Origin: an uncultured Flavobacteriales bacterium
GTDB taxonomy: Bacteria; Bacteroidota; Bacteroidia; Flavobacteriales; Crocinitomicaceae
Direction: 5' to 3'
DNA length: 15,205 nucleotides
NCBI GenBank assembly: GCA_946478775.1
Contig: CAMLDR010000101.1
Location: 1 to 15,205 of the forward strand
Shown piece after piece: positions 7,128 to 12,886 of this stretch. A program made the translations under genes and the position numbers. The number at the start of each line of letters is the position of its first letter. Within the stretch, counting starts at the first letter, position 1. Below the pieces are notes generated by a model. The model searched no databases. It was not told the origin of the DNA and worked only from the letters and a program-made list of their open reading frames with translations.

Positions 7128-9410
7128 TTAATCTTCCACATAAACCCGGTGCATCCGTTTGGACAACCCGGTCATGACTTCATAAGGAATCGTGTCCATC
7201 GCTTTTGCAAATACGTTCATCGGTTGGTTTTGCCCGATAATTTCAACCGAGTCGTTAACCTTCGCATTCACAGAGGTGATATCGACCATGATCATGTCCA
7301 TACAGACTCTTCCAACAACCGGGCATTTAATTCCGTGGATGTAGACCGAACCTTTCCCGTTGCTTAAACTGCGTCTGAACCCATCTGCATAGCCAACAGG
7401 AACAATGGCAATGGTCATGTCCTCGGGTGCTTCATAGGAAATCCCATAACCAATGAAATCTCCTTTCGGAACAGCTTTTATCTGTGAAATGGAACTGTAC
7501 CACGAAACGCTTGCTTCCAGTGAAGGTTTCAGGTTTTCATTCTCTGTATAACCATACATGGAAATTCCCAAACGGATCATGTCGTAACAGTTCTCCGGAT
7601 AGCGCAATGAACCTTCCGAATTGAGAATATGTGCCAGGAAAGAATCCGGACTGTTTGCTCTGAAATAGGAAACGATTGCTTCAAAAGAAGCCAGTTGCTT
7701 TTGGGTAAATGAACTGTGGTTCGGATTATCGGCATCTGCCAGGTGAGAGTAAACTCCCTTAATTCTTACTTCAGGTTGTGAATTGATCACCGCCAAAACA
7801 CGTTCTTTATCGGCAGGTGAAAATCCCAAACGATGCATCCCGGTGTCAAATTTCAGGTGAATGGGATAAGCTGAAATATTCCGGTGAATCAAAGCCGTAA
7901 TGAACTCGTCCAACTGCCCGAAAGAATAGATGGCCGGTTCCAATTGGTTTTCAATGATCAGATCACTGTGTTCCGGGTCCGGATTCATGACCACAATAGA
8001 TGAAGTAATCCCGGATTTTCTTAATTCAACACCTTCGTCAGCAAAGGCAACCCCAAAATTCGTAATCCCGGTATGCTGCAAATAAGGAGCAACCTTTTCC
8101 GCGCCGGAACCATAAGAAGATGCTTTTACCATTGCCAGAATTTTCACCTCTTTCGGCAAACGGGATTGATAGAATGCGACGTTGTGCTTGATAGCGCTGA
8201 GGTTAATTTCTACAATCGTTCGGTGTTTCAATGCTTTTCCACGGGCAACTTCGTATTCAAAAGCCCGGTCTCTGTGTGCTTTTACCAAAACAACGGCATT
8301 GGTAAAGGTTTCCCACGGGATGGATTTTCCTTCGGGAATAAAATGGAATTCATCCGGGTTAAAAGAGGCAATTAAATGCTCTATTTCCAATCGTTCATGC
8401 CGGTGTTTTTCAGATAGACCGATCACCACAATGCGTCTTTTCCCGGGAGCTAATTGCCGCTGGTAGATCAATGCTTCACTCAAAGCATCCAAATCCAGGT
8501 TATAGGTGTCGTTGATAATGGTATTTCCATTGATCCCTTCAAAAACTTCCATGCGCAAAGCGAGGGTTGGAAGAGAGTCCATTCGTTCCTTTATTTCCAA
8601 GGGGTCCAGTTGCAGGTAAGTCAGGAATGTTTTCAATACACCCAGCATTCCGTTAAAACCGGATGAGAACCGGTGATTTTCGTAAGGTGAACAAACCTGG
8701 AAATTCCCCGGTAATCGATTTTCGAGGTCAGCAAAAGTGTGCGGAATAAATGCCAGCTTACAGTCTCTGAAAAGCACCCATTTTTCCGTCAGGTGTTCTT
8801 CGTTATTCGCAAAGTTTTCCCGGTGTGCTTTTCCAAAAGCAGTAAAAATTCCGTAATCCGGTCGGATTATCTCCTGAAGTACCTTCATTTCTCCGGGCTT
8901 CGAAATCCCGGCTTCAATAAAAGCAATGGAAGCACTTGCATGCATTTCCAAAAGAGAGAGCGCGACACCCAATTGAGAATTGAAACTTTTGGGGCTTCGA
9001 ACCACTTTGAATTTATCCGAAATGCAGTGAAAGATCCATTCTTTGAAGGTGGTTTTTCCGGTACTTCCCGTGATAGCTACAACCGGGTACGAAAATTGGT
9101 TCCGGTGGTGTTTGGCCAGTTTCTGTAAAGCAGCGAGCACATCATTCACTTTGAAATAAACCGCATCCGTATGCAATGTGACGGAAGTGTTTTTCGCAAT
9201 TACAAAGAAGCGGATTCCTTGCTGATAAGCATTTTCAACAAATTCATTTCCAGATCTTGAATGACCGGATAACGCAAAGAAAAGGGCACCTTTTGCTTGT
9301 TGAATTTTGCGTGAATCAAAATAAACATGCGCAATGAAGTCCGAGCTCGAACCAACGGTTTCTGCTTCAAAAATTTCCTCACACGCTTCAATGGAATACT
9401 GTAATCTCAA
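7128..9410 (-). CDS. murF-alr: Bifunctional UDP-MurNAc-tripeptide--D-Ala-D-Ala ligase / alanine racemase (MurF-Alr fusion)
   Basis: A 760-residue two-enzyme fusion for cytoplasmic peptidoglycan precursor synthesis. Residues 1-393 are MurF: substrate-binding N-domain ([19 protein letters not shown], 31-49), P-loop ITGSTGKTT (113-121) followed by FKEW, NSQLGV (144-149), [11 protein letters not shown] (165-175), RMEV and [12 protein letters not shown] (299-310). Residues about 394-760 are alanine racemase: [14 protein letters not shown] (423-436) with PLP lysine Lys429, DTGMHRLGF (522-530), GYGISY (654-659) with the catalytic tyrosine and [11 protein letters not shown] (672-682). This fusion is characteristic of Bacteroidota. 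At 760 residues it is somewhat shorter than the roughly 800+ I expect for the fusion; the MurF C-terminal part (about 325-390) is compact. The only possible start is TTG at 9410, because an in-frame TGA lies two codons upstream. That TTG overlaps the tdk stop as TTGA, implying translational coupling. Confidence 0.95.
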   Translation of the reverse strand: MRLQYSIEACEEIFEAETVGSSSDFIAHVYFDSRKIQQAKGALFFALSGHSRSGNEFVENAYQQGIRFFVIAKNTSVTLHTDAVYFKVNDVLAALQKLAKHHRNQFSYPVVAITGSTGKTTFKEWIFHCISDKFKVVRSPKSFNSQLGVALSLLEMHASASIAFIEAGISKPGEMKVLQEIIRPDYGIFTAFGKAHRENFANNEEHLTEKWVLFRDCKLAFIPHTFADLENRLPGNFQVCSPYENHRFSSGFNGMLGVLKTFLTYLQLDPLEIKERMDSLPTLALRMEVFEGINGNTIINDTYNLDLDALSEALIYQRQLAPGKRRIVVIGLSEKHRHERLEIEHLIASFNPDEFHFIPEGKSIPWETFTNAVVLVKAHRDRAFEYEVARGKALKHRTIVEINLSAIKHNVAFYQSRLPKEVKILAMVKASSYGSGAEKVAPYLQHTGITNFGVAFADEGVELRKSGITSSIVVMNPDPEHSDLIIENQLEPAIYSFGQLDEFITALIHRNISAYPIHLKFDTGMHRLGFSPADKERVLAVINSQPEVRIKGVYSHLADADNPNHSSFTQKQLASFEAIVSYFRANSPDSFLAHILNSEGSLRYPENCYDMIRLGISMYGYTENENLKPSLEASVSWYSSISQIKAVPKGDFIGYGISYEAPEDMTIAIVPVGYADGFRRSLSNGKGSVYIHGIKCPVVGRVCMDMIMVDITSVNAKVNDSVEIIGQNQPMNVFAKAMDTIPYEVMTGLSKRMHRVYVED

Positions 9411-9985
9411 TGCTCAATTTTATTGTAACAACTGCGGCAAAGCGGTTCGTACTTCTCAACTGCTCCAACCAATACCTGTCCTTCGTCCTTCGTAGTCCGA
9501 TGCGAGTACTGTGCTAAGTTACCACATGAAACGCAAATTGCATGTACTTTTGTTACATATTCTGCTATGCACAAAAGGTCGGGCATCGGCCCGAAAGGTT
9601 TCCCCAGGTAATCCATGTCCAATCCGGCAATAATGACCCGAACGCCGTGTTTTGCAAGATCGGTACAAACGGCTACCAAACCCGCGTCAAAAAATTGAGC
9701 TTCATCAATAGCAACGATGCGCTCCTTTTTCCAATGTTTGAGAATCTCGTCCGAACTGTTTACAGGAATCGCTTCCAGTGAAGAACCTATGTGACTAATC
9801 ACTTGTTCTTCGTGGTACCGGTTATCGATAGCAGGTTTGAAAAGCAGGAGTTTTTGTTGTGCAAATTCTACGCGTTTCAGGCGGCGGATCAGTTCTTCGG
9901 TTTTTCCGGAAAACATCGATCCGCAGATCACTTCAATCCAACCGTTTTGTCTTGCTTCAGAAGGAATTTGCTCTAAAAACATCAT
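9407..9985 (-). CDS. tdk: Thymidine kinase (type II, zinc-containing)
   Basis: A 192-residue cytoplasmic enzyme that phosphorylates thymidine to dTMP with ATP (pyrimidine salvage). The P-loop GSMFSGKT spans 22-29, the Walker B/catalytic segment AIDEAQFFD is 92-100 (Glu95 the likely general base), and [18 protein letters not shown] (118-135) is the family's conserved strand and loop. Four cysteines in CVSCGN (Cys151, Cys154) and CRSC (Cys183, Cys186) bind the structural zinc, and EKYEPLC is the expected thymidine-binding end. Length is normal. Two adjacent ATG codons (9985 and 9982) are possible starts; the upstream one lies only 4 nt from a promoter box. The stop codon overlaps the start of murF-alr by 4 bases, so the two genes form an operon with tdk first. 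Confidence 0.97.
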   Translation of the reverse strand: MMFLEQIPSEARQNGWIEVICGSMFSGKTEELIRRLKRVEFAQQKLLLFKPAIDNRYHEEQVISHIGSSLEAIPVNSSDEILKHWKKERIVAIDEAQFFDAGLVAVCTDLAKHGVRVIIAGLDMDYLGKPFGPMPDLLCIAEYVTKVHAICVSCGNLAQYSHRTTKDEGQVLVGAVEKYEPLCRSCYNKIEH

Positions 9986-9989
9986 TTTT

Positions 9990-10018
9990 CAAGGTTATCA
10001 ACAATCCAATATAAACAA
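9990..10018 (-). promoter_or_regulatory. Promoter for the tdk-murF/alr operon
   Basis: Reading the minus strand, TTG (10018-10016), an 18-nt spacer, then TAACCTTG (9997-9990) fits the Bacteroidota pattern TTG-N17-23-TAnnTTTG with one mismatch. The box ends 4 nt before the first ATG of tdk (9985), so the RNA would start at or next to the start codon, giving a leaderless or nearly leaderless mRNA. Confidence 0.5.
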
Positions 10019-10153
10019 CTATTCGCTTTTGAAACAAATCGGGGTTTCCTGAATCGTAATTTTATACTGCAAAAATTGTTATTTCTTGCGTCTTAATTGA
10101 GAGGAGGTTTACAAGTTTTGACAAATGTTGAAAAATTTCGAAATAAAAGGAAC

Positions 10154-10930
10154 ATGGATATGCACGCATTAATCGAAGAAATTACAGCTTTATTGGCAAA
10201 GATAAAGTCGGGAGAAGCTACTCTCGATGAATTGGAAGCTTTTGCAGCTGCTACCAATCAATTAAATGAGCGCGCAATTATTTTGCGGTATAAAGCGGTT
10301 GAAGCAAAAGTTTACGGGTCCGATAGCTATCGGGAAACTGCTGCTCCTGAAGTCATTTCAGGATCGCCTGCCGAAGACATTGTTCCGGTTATTGAAGCCC
10401 GGGAAGTGCATCCGGAACCGCAGGAAGAACCGTCTTTCGACTTATTCGGTCTGGATACCGATGAGGACGAGGCAGAAGATGAAGTTCCTTTCGAGTTAGT
10501 GGAAGAGCAGATCGATGAAGTAACAGAACCGATTGATGAGATCGCAGAACCTGTTCAGGAAACTGAGCCAGAAAAAGAAACACCTACCCCGGAACCTGCT
10601 TTTGCAGCTCCGATTGAAAATACGCAGGGTTTACATCCCATTTACGGAAAGTTGAATTCCAACGACGGAACGCTTGCGGCTCGTTTGATGTCTGTGCGTC
10701 TGGAAACTTTGAAAGGTGCTTTCGGATTCAACGAGCGCTTACAGATTATCCAGGAATTGTTCAACGGGTCGAATGATGAGTTCAACAGCCTGATTGATCA
10801 GATCGAAAGTATTCCTTCGAAAGAACAGGCAAGGTCTTTGGTAAGCAGTTACGCAAATAAATATCATTGGGACGTGGACAGTCAATTGGCGATTGAACTC
10901 GTTCAGAAAGTAGAACGCAAGTATGCATAA
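10154..10930 (+). CDS. Acidic protein of unknown function with a conserved Bacteroidota C-terminal domain
   Basis: The ATG at 10154 (MDMHALIEEITALLAKIKSG) gives 258 residues; a further ATG at 10160 is also possible. An in-frame TTG at 10097 would add 19 residues unlike the rest and is less likely. Residues 1-55 are a helical, probably coiled segment (LDELEAFAAATNQLNERAII). Residues about 60-155 are a Glu/Asp/Pro-rich, presumably disordered linker with short imperfect repeats (IDEVTEPIDEIAEPVQE). Residues about 160-258 are a compact helical domain (LKGAFGFNERLQIIQELFNG, YHWDVDSQLAIELVQKVERK) that resembles a domain recurring in Bacteroidota proteins of unknown function. No signal peptide, membrane segment or catalytic motif is seen, so it is probably cytoplasmic. 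It overlaps the downstream peptidase gene by 8 bp (ATGCATAA), so the two are likely translated together. Confidence 0.85.
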   Translation: MDMHALIEEITALLAKIKSGEATLDELEAFAAATNQLNERAIILRYKAVEAKVYGSDSYRETAAPEVISGSPAEDIVPVIEAREVHPEPQEEPSFDLFGLDTDEDEAEDEVPFELVEEQIDEVTEPIDEIAEPVQETEPEKETPTPEPAFAAPIENTQGLHPIYGKLNSNDGTLAARLMSVRLETLKGAFGFNERLQIIQELFNGSNDEFNSLIDQIESIPSKEQARSLVSSYANKYHWDVDSQLAIELVQKVERKYA

Positions 10931-12197
10931 ATTTGGTTTCCTTCTGATTTTCCTTCCGCTGCTGAGTTTCGGACAGGTAGAGCAAGGTCGTTTGACCGTA
11001 GAAAAATTATGTTCCCCCGCTTTCCACGGACGTGGATATGTAAACGGAGGAGATTCCATTGCAGCAAGTTTCATTGCAGGCGAGTTTGAAAAAATGGGGT
11101 GTAAGTTCTTTAATAATTCTCCTTTTCAGCCTTTTCAGTTCAAAGTCAACCGATTTGCCCATAATATGTCCGTTTCTGTGAACGGAAAGGAACTTGCTTC
11201 CGGTAAAGACTTTGTGGTTGATCCATCTTGTCCGATGGTTTACAAAGACAGCCTGAAGATTTACCGGATCAAAACCGAGGATCTGTTCAATGGGAAGAAC
11301 CTAAAGAACAAGATCAGTCAAAACGGGTCGAAGGGCGGTACAGGTTTTGCCTTTCAATTTAGTTTGTGGAAAGGTGATACGCTTAAAAAAGCGCAGGAAG
11401 TAGCAAAAAGCCTCGAATCATCTGTGCCGGTTATTGAATTGACAGACACGAAATTTACCTGGAGTGTCAGCCAGGAGCAAAGCCGTTTGCCTCTTATCCA
11501 GGTTCAATCGAATGCTTTGGATGCATCCCTTGACGAATGGTATTTTAAACTGAAAATAGACGCTAAGCTGATGAATCATACGGCACGAAATGTGATTGCG
11601 TATGTTCCTGCCAAGAAGAAATCGAAGAAGTATTTTGTGTTCTCCGCTCATTACGATCATTTGGGACGAATGGGACAGGACACTTATTTCCCGGGAGGAA
11701 ACGACAATGCATCCGGAACGGCACTTTTGCTTGAGATGGCCCGTTACTATGTAGCTAACCCTGCAGAAGTGAATATGGTCTTCATGGCATTTGCCGGTGA
11801 AGAAGTTGGTTTGTTGGGAAGCAAATATTATACAGAGAACCCGATCTTCCCATTGAAAGAAATCCAGTTTTTATTTAACCTGGATATCATGGGAAGCGGT
11901 GAAGAAGGCGCAACGGTTGTCAATGCTACCCTGTTCCCGGAACAGTTTGAGATCCTGAAATCCATCAACGACAAACAGCAGTTCCTGCCAAAAGTGGCTT
12001 CACGGGGCACAGCAGCAAATTCCGATCATTATTTCTTTACGCAAAAAGGCGTTCCGGCATTCTTCATGTACACCATGGGGCCGAACAAGCATTACCACGA
12101 TGTCTACGATACGTACGAGGAATTGAGCTTCAGTAAGTTCAACGGGATTTATCAGCTCCTGATCGATTTCGGGAAAGTGGTTGCCTGGAAAAGATAA
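10923..12197 (+). CDS. Secreted M28-family zinc metallopeptidase
   Basis: A 424-residue protein. Residues 1-18 (MHKFGFLLIFLPLLSFGQ) are a Sec signal peptide with the GQ-type cleavage site of this phylum. The catalytic M28 domain is residues about 220-424 and holds all expected zinc and catalytic residues: FSAHYDHLG (240-248) with His243 and Asp245, GGNDNASGTALLLEMAR (258-274) with bridging Asp261, AFAGEEVGLLGSKYY (289-303) with the Glu293-Glu294 pair, NLDIMGSG (319-326) with Asp321, and HYHDVYDT (390-397) with His392 as the likely last ligand. Family members are aminopeptidases or carboxypeptidases; which one cannot be told here. Residues 19-220 form an N-terminal region less conserved in the family, with a DSIAASFIAGEFEKMGC segment. 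No T9SS tail is present, so a periplasmic or outer-membrane location is more likely. The start overlaps the preceding gene by 8 bp. Confidence 0.94.
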   Translation: MHKFGFLLIFLPLLSFGQVEQGRLTVEKLCSPAFHGRGYVNGGDSIAASFIAGEFEKMGCKFFNNSPFQPFQFKVNRFAHNMSVSVNGKELASGKDFVVDPSCPMVYKDSLKIYRIKTEDLFNGKNLKNKISQNGSKGGTGFAFQFSLWKGDTLKKAQEVAKSLESSVPVIELTDTKFTWSVSQEQSRLPLIQVQSNALDASLDEWYFKLKIDAKLMNHTARNVIAYVPAKKKSKKYFVFSAHYDHLGRMGQDTYFPGGNDNASGTALLLEMARYYVANPAEVNMVFMAFAGEEVGLLGSKYYTENPIFPLKEIQFLFNLDIMGSGEEGATVVNATLFPEQFEILKSINDKQQFLPKVASRGTAANSDHYFFTQKGVPAFFMYTMGPNKHYHDVYDTYEELSFSKFNGIYQLLIDFGKVVAWKR

Positions 12198-12352
12198 TCC
12201 TCTTCAGCGAAAGCTGTAAAAACAGGATATCATGATATAACGAAGAAATTTGTCAGGGAAGGACCGGATATATCCGCTTCGTATGGATTAGAGCGTATTT
12301 CCGCGATCTGAACTCACTTCCAACAAGTACACAAAAACAACCTTTTCTGGTA

Positions 12353-12383
12353 TTTCATTAGACCATTCCCTAAGCTACTTTTG
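12353..12383 (+). promoter_or_regulatory. Candidate promoter inside the 12198-12886 gap
   Basis: TACTTTTG at 12376-12383 matches the TAnnTTTG -7 consensus exactly. TTTC at 12353-12356, 19 nt upstream, is one base from a TTTG -33 element at the right spacing. Transcription would start near 12390. The next feature downstream is not an open reading frame but structured sequence ending in a terminator. Confidence 0.4.
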
Positions 12384-12389
12384 GGCTAT

Positions 12390-12581
12390 CGGATTCAACA
12401 CTATCTGATATTCAAAAACAAAGCAATACTTTCAGAAGGAGTTGTTTCATAATAGGTTAGTTTTAGGTAAGTTAGTTTTCGTTTCCTTCTGAAGTAGCTG
12501 CCGCGGCAAAGCATACATACCCATAGTTGGTTAGATAAGCAACCAGACAAGGAACGATATTTCCTTGTCTGGTTGCTTTTT
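12390..12581 (+). ncRNA. Candidate small non-coding RNA (or structured long 3' UTR)
   Basis: The stretch between the promoter-like box and the terminator is about 190 nt and has no usable open reading frame. Inside it, TTCAGAAGGA (12431-12440) and TCCTTCTGAA (12484-12493) are perfectly complementary over 10 bp, extended by wobble pairs, around a 43-nt loop. The loop contains GTTAGTTTT twice (12456-12464, 12471-12479). A 10-bp palindrome TGCCGCGGCA and then the terminator hairpin follow. The size would fit regulatory RNAs such as 6S, but I cannot match it to a named family. The alternative is that it is the 3' UTR of the peptidase gene, which ends 193 bp before the predicted RNA start. Start and identity are inferred; the 3' end is well defined. 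Confidence 0.4.
12537..12581 (+). terminator. Very strong intrinsic terminator, 340 bp from any upstream gene
   Basis: The arms 12537-12554 and 12561-12578 are perfectly complementary over 18 bp (AAGCAACCAGACAAGGAA and its complement) around the loop CGATAT, with five T at 12577-12581. There is no T run on the minus strand side, so it acts on plus-strand transcription only. The nearest upstream plus-strand stop codon is 340 bp away. Confidence 0.93.
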
Positions 12582-12672
12582 GTCTACCCTTCGAATCCTA
12601 AAGATCCATACTATTAATTTTGCGGTTTGCGCCAACTCTGATCGCATGCGGTCTAAGCTCTTCGCCTTTGCG

Positions 12673-12744
12673 TAACCGCGTTCGCCTCTGCTAAATTTTC
12701 AGCGGCAGGCAGACGGTGGAGCAAGTTTAGCGATGGGGAAGTTA
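12673..12744. repeat. Long imperfect inverted repeat, candidate interspersed element
   Basis: GCTAAATTT (12690-12698) pairs with AAGTTTAGC (12723-12731) over 9 bp with one wobble, around a 24-nt loop rich in GGC/GCA. Outward, 12681-12689 pairs with 12732-12740 at 6 of 9 positions, and after a 4-nt bulge TAAC (12673-12676) pairs with GTTA (12741-12744). The local wording (TTCGCCTTTGCG, then TTCGCCTCTGC) is a diverged direct repeat. It is unlike the flanking AT-rich DNA and resembles palindromic intergenic elements present in many copies in Bacteroidota genomes; that resemblance is from memory, not a search. Confidence 0.45.
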
Positions 12745-12768
12745 AGAAGTAAGGGTTCCGCGAGAAAT

Positions 12769-12794
12769 AAAAAAGAGTTCTGCCGGAGGCGGAA
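12769..12794 (-). terminator. Weak terminator-like stem-loop on the minus strand
   Basis: TTCTGCC (12778-12784) and GGCGGAA (12788-12794) pair over 7 bp with one wobble around GGA. On the minus strand the stem is followed after three bases by six T (plus-strand A at 12769-12774). No minus-strand gene feeds into it in this window, so it may be part of the repeat region or stop antisense transcription from the gene starting at 12887. Confidence 0.3.
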
Positions 12795-12812
12795 ATTTTA
12801 CCTTCAATAAAA

Positions 12813-12839
12813 ATCTGCGTGATCTGCGAAATCAGCGGG
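12813..12839. repeat. Tandem 9-bp repeat, three units
   Basis: Three adjacent units read ATCTGCGTG, ATCTGCGAA and ATCAGCGGG. The shared core is ATCTGCG with one change in the last unit. ATCTGCGAAATC-type strings are common in intergenic regions of Bacteroidota as far as I recall. The array lies 47 bp before the start codon at 12887, so it falls in or near that gene's promoter. Confidence 0.6.
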
Positions 12840-12886
12840 AGCAAATATTGCTCTGAATTTTTCAGTATATTCACTCGCAACTATTT

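Larger units (their letters stand above)
12198..12886. other. 689-bp region without a protein gene, containing several structured elements
   Basis: No convincing protein-coding frame is seen on either strand. The first 170 bp (12198-12370) hold nothing I recognise beyond a 4-bp stem with a GAAA loop near 12207. Then come a promoter-like box (12376-12383), a possible RNA gene ending in an excellent terminator (12537-12581), a long imperfect inverted repeat (about 12673-12744), a 7-bp stem-loop with a T run on the minus strand (12769-12794) and a tandem 9-bp repeat (12813-12839). The elements are listed separately. Confidence 0.75.

Noticed and set aside
10097..10153. TTG at 10097 as start of the acidic protein
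   Set aside because: It adds 19 residues unlike the rest; the ATG at 10154 opens directly into the predicted helix.
12505..12514. 10-bp palindrome near the candidate RNA's middle as an operator
   Set aside because: A single short G+C palindrome inside a possible transcript is weak evidence for a protein-binding site.
12590..12598. TTCGAATCC, resembling a tRNA T-loop
   Set aside because: The flanking bases cannot form the T stem (TACCC against CCTAA), and no acceptor, anticodon or D arm is found around it.
12653..12880. 75-codon minus-strand frame
   Set aside because: It spans the inverted repeat and the tandem repeat, begins with TTG and has no recognisable sequence.
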